DNA of 64,000 bases, from positions 10,659,803 through 10,723,802 of the forward strand of contig JACAXG010000014.1 in the NCBI GenBank assembly GCA_018881555.1, read 5' to 3'. This DNA is from Amblyornis subalaris. Its lineage: Eukaryota > Chordata > Aves > Passeriformes > Ptilonorhynchidae. The notes beneath the pieces were generated by a model. The model saw only the letters and a list, made by a program, of their open reading frames with translations, did not search any database and was not told the origin of the DNA. A program made the position numbers and the translations under genes. This document shows, in pieces, positions 33,211-44,588 of the stretch (its first letter is position 1; each line of letters begins with the position of its first letter).

Positions 33211-35563
33211 TGTCTTCTGGATCTCCAGTGAGTTTGATGAGGGGAGTGTGACCTTACAAACAAGAGCTGAAGAACCTGCAGTTGATGATTTATGGCTGGG
33301 TCAGAATCGCCCCTTGAAGCACAGGTTTTTGGTCTAATTTTGTTGACTGTTTGGTTTGGGTTCTGTAGTCTGTTAGAAACTGCCTAAATTGGTCTTACTG
33401 TGCTAGTCAGTTGGTGCAGTGATGAATCAGAGGCTCTATTTTGTCTAAAAAGCCGGAGTTAACTCCTCTTGTCCTGTGTACGGAAGATAGTCCAATGAAT
33501 TCCTGAAATTTGTAAGCCTTGGACTTTGCATGCCATGTGAATTTTTCAGAGAACTTGCAAGTTGCTTCGTTAACTAGTTTGATTAATAAGACACTTTAAA
33601 TTTTTAAATTATGGGGGTAAAATAAATGCTTCTTTCACTCTGAATAACTGTAAAGATGGAAGAAAACAACATCTGAGATTTGCTGCACTGCTTAAACACA
33701 CCAGCTTGTTATTAAGGTCCGTCATCTGTGGTTAGTCTGTCAGGATTAGCCATCCTGCAGATAGGCTATTGATCAAGATAAATCTGTGGAGGAGCAATGG
33801 CCACCCTTCCTCCGCNGCTGGGTGTGCCAAGGGATGTTCTGGAGGTGGTGGCTCGGTGGGAGTAGGGCTGAGCCCCTGTCTGGACCCTGGAATCATCTGT
33901 GGCCGTAGCTGTGTCCAGCTGCAGAGCCTGTGCTTCTGAAGGGTTTGTAGGCTGAGGCTTCATGTATGGCTGTGTAGCTTTCCTGGTAATTTTAAAGACT
34001 AAAATCTGATTAAGATGGATTTCAGTTTGTGTGTATACATGTATATGAAATGCATGTTTAAAAATAAATAGTAGGCTGGCTAACTTATTCCAAATCACAG
34101 TGTCATAAACCCCATGAGGGAGACAGTTACATTTAAAAGAAATTTTAAAAGGTTAAAGTTAAAATAGTATAATTGTAGCAGTACTCTCAGGGACTTGAAC
34201 TTCTCTCTGCTGTTCAGTGATGTTAGGAATTAACGATGTTGTCATGAAGAAGATATGTCAGTGTTCTTTGGCCCAGATTAGGTTAATTTTTTTACATGGC
34301 AGGTCAACGTTTTTGGTGTACCATTTTTCCATTGTGGCATTATCACAAGCTTGGGGTGGTGGTGGTGACTGTTACTGCTTTGGTGTCCTACTTTGAGCTA
34401 TGGTACTTTTTCTGGAGGGAGGCAGACNGGAAGTAGCTGATGATGTGTCTGATGGTTCCTTTTCCCCAGTGCCAAGGGGATGTTAATCACAAACAACCCA
34501 CAAAGGAGTGTGTGAATACAGATCCAAGATAGGCTTTGGCATGGAAGTGATTTTGGAGCATATCTGGGGTTTAATTTTTTTCCCTCTAACTTTAGGCAAA
34601 TATAGCTTTGTTTTTCACACTTAAATATATTTAGACTATTTTGTTTTGAAAAACTGGTATTCTACTGTTTGAATTAGATGAAAAGCTGGCCAGATCCAAG
34701 CTGAGCATTCCTGGGGGAGAGTTCCCAGCAAGCATGCTTGTGTGCGTGCAGCCTTTGGTGTCTGCCAGGCTCTTCCATAAAGTGATTATACTGCTTCAAA
34801 AACAACAGGAAAAAAAGAAAAATACCCAGGCTGAATTCTGCTCTGAAACACATGCAATTCCAGGGAAGCTGGTTGGCTGTGGGAGTAGAGCTGAGGGCAA
34901 GACCTGAGCTGGTATCTTTAGGGTATTTTTCCATGAGTTCTGTATGTGCATTTTCCAGACGTGGATTGTGAGTCCTGACCGGGAATGCAAAACTGTTGTA
35001 AAATTTACACGTGTTGTCTACTAAGAGCCTTTGCATGAGGAATTTGGTTAGGAAATATTTTTCTGCTTCATCCTTCTCTGAGCTTTACAGGAATTAAAGC
35101 TGAACCAAACTTTTCTGAACACTCTGAAATGCTTCAGTAACTTCTGTTTGTTTTCCTCATGCCTCTGTACTTGGCTTCTGGCAAGGACTGAAAGCAGCAC
35201 TGAGTCACTCAGTAAAGAAGTCTGTTTTGACAGCATCCTCCTGGCCTAAGCAGGAAGTTCTCAAAGTCTGAAGAGATTGAGAGTTCTGGATCTCACATGG
35301 TTAAAGCCCAGATGTACAAACCCTAAGGGGATCAGGAGGTGTTTCAGCTTCTGGAGCCGCTCAGACCACGCGAAGCTGGCAGGCTGGAGAGCCTCACCTA
35401 TGACTGGACTTAGCTGAAGAGGTGGCTCTANCAGAAATCCTTAATCATACAGTAATTTTGAGAAAGAGTCAAATTCTTTGAAGTCTTTCTATTTTCTAAT
35501 GAGACCATTTAAAAAAAAAAGAAAAGTGCAGGGTGTGGGGAGAAAAAGCTCCATCTTACTCAC
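33211..35563. other. Non-coding stretch
   Basis: No gene supported. A 12-bp palindrome TATACATGTATA lies near 34034. A minus-strand acceptor with only 16 nt before a TAG|GTGAGG donor near 35392-35410 is too short to call an exon. Confidence 0.5.
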
Positions 35564-35679
35564 CAGATCTGCAGGCTCTGTGTGTTCTGAGTCATAGCTG
35601 CTGGCTGCACTGACAATGGCAGGGTTTTTTAATTTGCTTTCCAACCTTGTTAATGCAGTATGAAGGGGCAGAGCAAACA
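35564..35679 (-). CDS. Best candidate coding exon, minus strand, unknown protein
   Basis: On the minus strand a good acceptor (CAATCCTATCTCTGTCCCAG) precedes 116 nt ending in GATCTG, followed by GTGAGTAAG, a near-consensus donor. Exactly one frame is open: two leading bases, then 38 codons ending in phase 0. Both other frames contain stops. The peptide begins FALPLHTALTRLESKLKN and ends SSYDSEHTEPADL. It is a plausible soluble, partly helical then acidic segment, but I recognise no domain or family. If real, it is an internal exon of a minus-strand gene with long introns. Chance occurrence remains possible because no second exon is certain. Confidence 0.33.
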
Positions 35680-37429
35680 CTGGGACAGAGATAGGATTGT
35701 GTAAGCATCAACAAGACAATAAATTGGCCCATTGGTTTTCCTTGTTGGGATTAATACTCGGTAAGGAAGAGCCCAGCTTTAGTCTGAGGCTCCAGTAGGA
35801 GTTTTGCAAGGTAGAAATTGAGAATGGGAAGTAAAGAGGTGAAGGGGAAAGGAGGGCAGCAGATCCTCAGTAAAAGAGATACCCATTTATTAACAGTTGA
35901 TGTGCAAACCAAGAGACAGCTGTGTTCCTCTGCACAACATCATGTTAGCATTGCTTTATATAAAAGAGGCACTGAAATGGATTTCTTCTAAAGCCAAACC
36001 TCACATTTGGCAAATGGGTGTTTCCCACTGGTTCTGGTGTTTGTGACCTTGCAAGGCAAGTCACAGACGAGGTCACCCCGTGTAAATTCAGAAACCTTCT
36101 TTCATCTTGTGGGATGAAGAAGGAAAAAAATAGGCAATACATGTGAAAGGAGAAGGGTTAGGTCTCTTTTGATATTTGCTACCAGATGCCTGCCATGAAA
36201 AAGTAAGTGCTTGTTAACACTTCCTACGTGGTGGGATGTGGCACACCACACTCCTCACCCTGCGCACAGAAGAGGAAATCACTGATAGCTGATAGTTTGT
36301 TGTTGGGGCTACCTCCTTCTAGTTATCTAAACTGTTATAAAATATAAAAGAAGGCGAAGAAAGGCAGCCCTCTTGCATTTCAGTGGTGTGCTAAATACTG
36401 CTCTTCACTAGTGAGCTGCCTCTGGGTTCTCATCCTGACGCAGTTACATTTTAGTACCCAGTACAGCACTTTGTGACATATGAATGGTCACTTGTCCCCT
36501 ACTCCCATAGCCAAAATTCTCCAATAGCATTTATTTTAAAGCAGTTCCTATCACGGTGTTCATAGATGACTTTGGGTACCANCTGGGAAAAACTGGTCTT
36601 TTTTAATTTCTCTTTATTACCCTTGGGATATGTATTTGAGGCATGAGATGCTGAAAGATGTACTGAGGGCTGTAAAAGCAGCTTGAAGTAAAGATGTAGG
36701 AGGAAAAGTACTCAAGCTGTTTTTCTGCTTTTGCAATTGAAAGGAAACTCATGATGTAGCAAATTTTAAATGGCACAAGAAATTCTGCTGTCTCCTTCAA
36801 CATGGCACTATTAGGCCAGCAACAGGGGGAGCAGCTGCTCAGCCATTGTATAATTGACATCTCTGGTAACGACCTTGGATTCACAGTTCGGGTTTGCAAG
36901 GACCAGGCCAGGAAAAAAAGAGAAATAAACGACCCTTAAAAGGGTCACAAACCTGTGTGAGTACATTGGAATGCAACGAAGGCTGAAGAAACCCTGCCTG
37001 TCCCAGGGCCTTGTGGGGGGTGAGATGTGGGCTCTTGTGCTGGGAGAGGTTCCAGTTCTTCTTGATGATACTGAGCAGTTGACCAGAAATGCTGACATTT
37101 TAGGAGAAGGCCAGAGAAATTTATATCAGGACACACTGCTCTAAAAGAACACTTTTTTTTTCCTGGGAACAAATAAGCAGGCTCATGTCAGTAACACAAA
37201 TCTACAGCAAGGCACACAGAACCTGCTGCCTCCAGGTATAATCAGGACTTAAAAACACCCATGCTGGTACATGTTGCATGTGGATACCTCCTTTATCATA
37301 TGTATCTGAGAGCTCAGATTTTGATCGTGGTTTTCTTTCCCCTCTCAGTGGGTCATTGGGTTATGATCCTGTATCCTTTCCTAAGGCTCTTCAGAGTCCC
37401 GTGTAACCTTTATCCATTTCTCTTTCTAG
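35680..37429. other. Non-coding stretch
   Basis: No gene firmly supported. On the minus strand a good acceptor (CCTTCTTCATCCCACAAG, ending near 36115) opens a frame that runs to about 35945. No donor of consensus type follows, so it would have to be a terminal exon, for which no poly(A) signal is evident. Confidence 0.45.
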
Positions 37430-37474
37430 CAAAAATGTATTTCAGGAAATTCCATAATTGCACATCTCTATATG
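37430..37474 (+). other. Candidate 45-nt exon, plus strand
   Basis: A strong acceptor (TTATCCATTTCTCTTTCTAG, ending at 37429) precedes 45 nt ending in TATATG, followed by GTGAGG. The length is a multiple of three and more than one frame is open. No family is recognised. It may be a chance pair of signals or a short exon of a + strand transcript. Confidence 0.15.
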
Positions 37475-39899
37475 GTGAGGTTTGGCACAAAAAAACCCAG
37501 TGTGAGGTTGACTTCTTTTTCTTCCTTTTAACTTACAATGTTTAAGTTGGGCTCCTTCACAGATTCAGAAAACACATTCTGCTGGGTCATGCTGGTCACA
37601 TGGGGAAGAAAAGCACGGTGAGTTTTCTGCTGCAAGTTGCCTTTGCAGAAAATGCCCTGGAATTCCTGCACATAGAGAGACTTGACCCTTCAGTTTCCAT
37701 TGAACTTGTCTTGAGCTGCAAATCGCCACAAATCCGTGGATGGATGTGGCAGTGCTTGGAGTATGCAGTGCTTCCATGCTCTGGATTTCTCTCGGGTTGT
37801 GCTAGAGACTGAGGACCCTCTGGCTGTTCAGGTAGGAGACTCCAATTTCCTTTAATAAATAATGTTTGCCTGTGTTTGGGAAATGCCAATCATGTTTTGG
37901 CAGCTACTGAAACATAATGCATAAGACAAGTAAAGCTGGATGAGCACAATTTTCTTACGGAACAGTTTGTGTTACATTCCCAGAGTGGGTTATGCACCTT
38001 TTTTACTGTGGTGTCAGAGGTCTCAACCTATTCCTTTCAGAGCTGCCTTGAAATGTCATTAAATAGCTGCTTTCATGAGGCTGGTTCTTAATCAGTCAGC
38101 CTCTAGTACCTTGTGGAAGATGGATCCTGTCAAGCTAAATTTGGGATTATTTGTGATTAAATTAAAAATAAGGTCAATAAAGATACTTGTGGTTTGAGAC
38201 TCATAAAAAATATTTGTCTTGGTACTCAAAACACTTAAGCTAGAATGATTCAAAATCAATGTGACAGAGTAAAAGGATTAAACACTGGCTTGGAAGCACA
38301 TCCCAAAATGTCATTGTAAACAGGAAATCAGAACTGAGGGGGAGTATTTCTTGTGGGGTCTCCAAGATGCTTTGCGGCCCCAAATAGCCAACTGTTTTAA
38401 GAGTGGCCAGCAGAAAACAGGGAGTCAGTGGTCAGCCTGGCACAAAGCCTGGTTGAGGACACACAGCGACCTGGGCCATGCTGAGAGCTGGGCAGGCTGA
38501 AGGCTGAGCTCTCCGGAGTCACCCAGCACCCAGAGAGGAAAGGTCGGGATACAGCCGCTTCCCTCTGCTGCAGCCACTTGCACAGAGGTGCTGGAGCAGT
38601 CCAAGAGCACACGCTCCTCCAGGGGAAGGAGGAGGAAGAGCAATGAAATGTTTGAACTGCAGCTGGCCCTTATGAGAAGCATGCTAAATAGTAAACACTT
38701 CCAGGGTGCCACAGTCTGCACTAGAAGAGTCATCACTGGAACGAGGATGGGCCTTACGAGTTTTGGGTGAGCTTGCACTAGAGAAGTTGAAATGCAGAAG
38801 AGAAGTTGCTCATGGCATGTAAAGAATGAGGCTGTTGTGGGCAGGATGCCTTGAGGCCCCTGACCTCCTAGTCAATGGAGAAAGAGCCTGTCTTTGGTGC
38901 CAGTGTGTGCCTGCATTCAGACAAAACGGGGTTCACTCGGACCAAGCATCCAGTCATTTTCCCCTGCAGCCTTTTCCCCATGCCTTTTGAGCTCAGGAAG
39001 GGGATTTCTCCTCCTAAGCAGCGCTTTCCTCTGCTGCTGAGTTTTCCTTTTACCCTCTCGGCACAGGGTGGACTGGTGGAGCTGAGACTGAGACTTGGGC
39101 AGAGGAGCAGAAGCTAAATGTGGCATCTGAGAGGATAAACAACCAGGATTAAGTCATGCCCAGGTTTTGGGGCTGAATTAGTGCTATTCCTTGTAAGACA
39201 GAAATTACAATGGTATGAATTTCCAGACCTGGATGTATATGTAGCTGGAAGCAAAGAGCTGTAGGGCAGCAGGACCTCCAGCTCTAGATAAGATATAACA
39301 GTGTTTCCATTACTCCCTGAGATACTCTTCTGTCAAAATAATTAAACACTCAGGCTCTGCAACCATCCTTGCTCTCTGCCAATGCAGGGGACCGCTTTAG
39401 CACTGGCATGGTAATGTCCCCTGTAGAGCCTGGTTCAGCTCTGTCGGAAGCACGCAGGGGAGTCATGGCAGGGGGACAGCTTGAGTTTGGCCAGTTTGAG
39501 ACCTGGAGCAAGACACAAGGGGGTTACTTTGGGGGGAGGTAAGAGGCAACCTGGGCACACTCACACTCGTAACACCACTGATTGGGTGGTCTTGACTACA
39601 ACTGTGATGTCCTGGGCACGTCCTCTGCCCACGGATGGGGCCTTCTCCTGCCTCAGCCCCTGGTGCTGGCTGGATGCAGAGGAGCTGGCGGAGGCTGCGC
39701 AGGCAGCACCAGCCCTTGCCTGCAGACAGTGGGAATATTTTGATTTTTCAGGAGTAGGAGGTCAGGCTGGGTTTCTGGGCCCTGTGAAGCTTTTTTTTTT
39801 ATTTTTTTTAAGGGCTTAGTTCTGTTTAGGTTTGCTTTTAAAGGGTGAAGAGGGGGAAAAAACAGCTTCCAGAAAAAAAGAGCAGCTCAAGCTCCAGGA
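37475..39899. other. Non-coding stretch
   Basis: No gene supported. GTCAATGGAG at 38871-38880 may belong to the ancient palindromic repeat. A T-rich tract lies near 39790. Confidence 0.55.
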
Positions 39900-41130
39900 G
39901 CCAGATCTTAGCATGAGAACCCGACCCAACGTGGGGGAGGGCTGTGTCAGATCGCTGCATGCCCGAGGAGCAAGAATTCGCTGCCTGCCGAAAAGCCGCA
40001 GAGCTCAGACCCTATTTGAAAGAGTAACATCTTTGATATTAAAAAAACACCCAACCAACAACCCAAAACCACCCAGCCAATAAAAAGCCTCAGACATACA
40101 GGATCCCATTCATGGTGGGAGGGATTTAGTGGAAGTATTTTCCTTCTTTAAGGTTTGGCACAGCCTTAAAGGAGTCTCTTTAAAAGCTTCCAGAGCCGAT
40201 TATATTTTGGATTGTGTTTCAAATCACCCTTCCCCACTATGTTTGGTGGGTCCTCAAACAAGTTCCCAGAATAAATTAGACATAACGGTAGCAGGATTTA
40301 TTAGTATTTTTTTTTTTCGAGGAGGAGGAAGGAATAAATGACACCAAATTCTGTAATGGAAAGAAAAAAAAGAAAAAAAAGTGTGTATCGGAAACTGCTG
40401 CCGAGTGACTCATGCTGCCAGACAAACGGAACCTCACTCATCACTCCATCTTCATCCTCCTCTGGTGAGAGAAAAAGTCTTGGAAAAATATCAGCTCACC
40501 CCCCCCGCCCTGCTGCTTCTCCCATGGCATCCGTACACAGGGAAGCAGTCCAAGCCACAGTGATGGCTTCATGTGCTTCTTGGGGCAGGCAGGTTTTTTT
40601 TTTGTTTTAATAGCCAACTAGGAAAAGCCTCCGAGGTGACCTTGGAAAAATGTATGCACCAAAGGAAAAAGTTGTGGAAAGGGAGCGGGGGGAGTGTTGG
40701 AGTCTTTGTGTGCTTTATGTTTGGACACTTTTTTTCCTTCATAATGTTTTTCCAAATTTCCACTGAAATAAATTTGCAAGTTATTATTATTTTTGTTATG
40801 AGTGGGAAGAGAGGTGAGGATGCGCCATGCGAAAGGCGGAACGAGCCGGGCGCAATTCCGACTTAAATAAATGCTGCGTCATAAAAGTATAAAGGGTAGG
40901 GCAGGAGAAAGGGTGGGATGCAAAAAAGATTACTCTGTTTCTCCTCTGTTTGGGAGAGTAATTAGCATTTTTATGAAGCATATAAATTGTATACAAATAA
41001 AATATGTTTTAATTAACATAAAAATGGGGGGAGTCTTTTTTCTTTTCTCCTCCTTCTCAAAACATCCTTGCAAATGTTTGGCACTGCCTGACAGAGAGCC
41101 ACTTAAAATGAGGCTTTTTAGACTGCCCAT
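39900..41130. promoter_or_regulatory. Candidate regulatory hub with retained CpGs
   Basis: The segment alternates CpG clusters with AT-rich DNA and T-runs. About eight CpGs lie between 39920 and 40010 and another eight between 40820 and 40880, within AT-rich flanks. Motifs include an AP-1 site TGACTCA (40406-40412), a TGCGTCATAAA (40875-40885) that joins a CRE/MAF-like and a posterior-HOX-like core, GTAATTAGC near 40960 and TTTTAATTAACAT near 41010. No open frame, repeat or splice-bounded exon explains this. Regulatory function is inferred from CpG retention and motif density. Confidence 0.38.
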
Positions 41131-43645
41131 TCCAGCCAGCCCTGCTGTCGGCACGAGGGTTATTGTCCAGGGGCAGCCCTTCCCAGCAAATGCCTTTTCA
41201 GAGCGGTGGGGCTGAGCGGGTACACACAATGGCTGAGCTCCGCCTCACAAAAAGTCTTGCCTAAGGAGATGCCATGTTTTTGCAGGCTGTTGCTTCTTGT
41301 TTTTCCTCTACAGGTTACTTCCCCTTCCACTCTGAGACGCCTTGAGTTCGACTGTGCATGGTGTGAAAATGGCCATGAAGAGGTGTGATATTCTGTTCTT
41401 CCCTGCTTTTTGTGGTTGCGATCAATCCCGTGCCCTTTTTCAGTGCTCCCAGTTTTCTCCCTTATCTTCCCATTGTAACTCTTCCCTTCTTCTAGTGCCA
41501 TACCCTGTCTCCAGCTCAGGCTTGCACATCACACCATCTGCAGAGCTGGAGGAGCTCCCAGGACACTGGGTAGGGGTGGTGGCAAGAGCAGAGGGTGGCC
41601 TGTGACAGCAGTTTGGGGTGGCCAGAAGCCATCCAAGAATGAGGGAAAACAGCACTGGGTCTCCTTGCCTAAGCAACTCCTCAGGGGAACACACGGATAC
41701 AATAAGAGATGTTGCTGGTGGCAGCAGCTGCAAGTCCCTGACCTGAGTGGACACTCTGGAGCTTATCTTGTGCTCCTTCCCTAATCTCCCACACCTTTCC
41801 CTGGGCTTCACAGCCCATGGCACGATTCTNCAGAGCCGGCTGCTCTGCCCATCCCCTTGCTGCTCTGTGCACGGATGGGACAGCTGCCAGCTCTGCTCCC
41901 GATCCTAAAGGCCCAGGGGCAGAGCAGGGAGAAGCAGCCGGCCACGCTTCCCAGCTGAGGCCTGGGAGCAATTTGGGCCGAGGAATGACTTTCATCTGGA
42001 GCGCATTAGCCATGGGTGGTGCTGCCGGGGAGCAGCAGCCCTACTTAAGGCAGCCTCTGCCAGCTGCCTCTGGGCTATCAGCAGTGGAGGGGCTGTGCCA
42101 AACTGGGATCTTGGGTGCTCTCCTGTAGGCTGAGGTTCCCAGGAGAGCTATTCCTGTGCTGGGAAAGCCTTCCTGACTGTAAGTGCGAGGTTTCACCCAC
42201 CTTCCCTCCCCTACCTCTTCCCTAAGCTTCATTCCACAGGAAAGCAATCATAGTATCAAGTGTTTCTTAATAACTTTTTAGGTTGATGACTAATTTTTCA
42301 GCCATGCTGAACGACGGGTAATAGCAAGATATTAAGCCCTACTGTGAAAGAGATGTCCAAGTGAGAAAAGCATTAGGGGAGCTGTGCAGGCAAGGAAGGT
42401 TTTTGAAATATCCCAGTTTCAGGAAAGCCTCTGTCCAGAGGCTCTGTGCCTGGGAGGCTGAAACCAACCCATTGCCAGGTAGAAACCCATAAGAAAATGA
42501 GCTTTGGTGGAGCTTATGTTTGTGGCCTTGCCTTGCTGGCTATGGGAGGGAGACCTAAGAGGTTTTCTCTTAAAACCCTCATCCTACCCTGGGGGAGGAT
42601 ATTAGATTTCAATCTAGGCTTTGCAAATGGGCCTCAAATAAACTGGAGGGCTTGTGAAAAANGCAAGGAAGTAAGATGTGGGTTTGGATCCCAAAACTCG
42701 TGTCCCTAACAAGGAGCCATGTGAGTGCTGCTTTGGAGGCTTTCAGCTCTGAATTGCTGGATGCTCCCTGTGGCGCTCACATTTGTGATGCCTCGCAGGC
42801 CCCCAAGCACTTCGGGCTTGACAAATTCGCTGCTTTGGGTTTATGGTCCACATTCAGGGACTGTAAGCTCCAGGCAGGCCTGTGCTGTGCCTTCCCTACT
42901 CTCCAGCTGCAGCTGCCCGTGAGGATTTAGCTGAGGGGAGTGGGGAAGTGAGCAAGAACAGGATGAAATCACCTTTTCATGTAAGTCAGCTGATGCGCTG
43001 TAGAAAATGCAGGTCTAGGTTTTGAACCTAGAATTTTCTTTAATAACAAACCCCGGTCAATGAATGTGAAAGCCCCATGCAGAGCCTTTTACTGTGTTAG
43101 TCATAGCTTGAATCCTTTATGTTCCCTCTTCTAATGGCAAGTATTATCCAGCATGCCTTGTTACAGTGCAGCCTTTGGAGGGTGTGGAAGTTAGTAATGA
43201 TGGTGCCTGAATGCTGTTCCAGAGATCGCTGCTACAATTCACAGCAGATAATAGGAGCCACAGCCAGACGGATAATAGAACTGACTGAGATCCATTTATT
43301 GCTAAGAGACTGTCTGAATATTTGTACATAGCCCGAGCCGCTCCACCCTCCTTCATCACATTTCCCAGGAAAGAAGGGGAGTGGAAAAAAACCCCAAAAA
43401 CACAAGCCTAGGGCAGAATGGGGAGGAAGGGACAGATTTGCAGACTCTGATGCATTCATAGCTTTTAATTTTTTTTTATGGCCCCTGTCATAACTGAGCC
43501 AGAATGGTGTAGGTTGTTAATGTATTTACAGCCTGCCTATGCAAGTGAAGGTGTGGGATGAGAACAGGAAGCTGGTGGTGGACTTGGGATGGGAGCCTGT
43601 CTGAAGCCTAAACTAACATCTAATCCCAAAGCCATCTTTTCTTGC
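41131..43645. other. Non-coding stretch
   Basis: No gene supported. Chance frames up to 127 codons overlap on opposite strands near 41.4-42.1 kb in GC-rich DNA. Confidence 0.55.
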
Positions 43646-43647
43646 AG

Positions 43648-43804
43648 GTAAACAAGCAGCACGATGGAAGATTTCAGTGATGGGCTGCAGGCAAAGCCAA
43701 AGTCAGGGATAACAGAAGTAGCCATGCTAGAAAAAGCTGACCTAATTCAGAGCAGCGTAATTCACTGCCACTTCAAATTTACTTGGCCTTCACATGCTTG
43801 CTAA
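43648..43804 (+). other. Small open frame after an acceptor
   Basis: A good acceptor (AGCCATCTTTTCTTGCAG, ending at 43647) is followed by an ATG at 43664 in a strong start context (ACGATGG). A 46-codon frame ends at TAA 43802-43804. The peptide starts MEDFSDGLQAKPKSG and matches nothing I recognise. The bases after the acceptor AG (GTAAAC) also read as a donor, so the site is ambiguous. Confidence 0.13.
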
Positions 43805-44028
43805 GCTGCTTAGGCCTTGCAGAAACTATCTGGAGAGGTAATTTTTGTGCCAAAATGTATATGTGTTGTTCAAGTTAGTTGGGTTTTGGTGTTTGACTGA
43901 CCCTCCACTCACCTTTCCCTGTCTTGGAAGTTTTTAAAGAGCATAGAAAGTTGNGGAATTTTTTTTCTTGCTTTCAGAGAATTTTCTGATGTGATGTTTG
44001 TGCATGTGGAAATTAAAATACTTGTAGC

Positions 44029-44588
44029 TTATACTCCCGGTAGTTGCTCTCTATCTTTCAAGGGGGCCCATGGCTGTGTTAGCCCCTCTCTTGTTGCTGG
44101 TGCTGGCTCTGTCTGTTCAGTATCTGCTGTTTCTAGGATGTTGGTGAGGAGCAGGAAACAGGCAATGGCAAAGTCCAGCCCAGCAACAAAGGAAAAACTG
44201 GTGATGGCATCTTTTCCTACTTTGTTGTCAAGGTGGTGGAGGGTGGGGAAGTTAAGCTGCAGTGCTCCTTGCTCTGGGAAAGGACTGTGGTTTGGTGTAG
44301 GTTGAGGAGAGCAGCTTTGTGGTAGTCAACTGATGGTCACTGCCCACTCCTGGCATCAAGCCTGGCAGTGCTCATGGAGGAACTCATGTGAGAGCTCCCT
44401 ACCTGCCTGCTGAGCCATGCCTGGATGTCCTCGCCCACTGCCTTGGTTTCCTGGCCCCCTCTGTCTGCACATCTCTGGATGCTGCCAGTAAGTAAGTCCA
44501 GTCTTTCCCCCACCTTACCCCTTACTTCGAAGCACTTTGTTTGTGGTGTTGGGAGCATGTCTGAGAGTCTGTGATCTGAGGCACTCAT
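44029..44588 (-). pseudogene. Possible decayed coding sequence, minus strand
   Basis: Two long minus-strand frames lie end to end. The first runs from an ATG at 44588 to a stop at 44337 (83 codons). The second is open from just after a stop at 44326-44328 down to TAA at 44029-44031 (98 codons, no ATG needed). They differ by a frameshift. The first includes a splice-bounded segment, 44403-44481, with a TACTTACTGGCAG acceptor and a CAG|GTAGGG donor. Its peptide is Gln/Glu/Arg-rich and helix-like. This could be a decayed gene copy, a transposon-derived frame or chance. No family is recognised. Confidence 0.18.
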
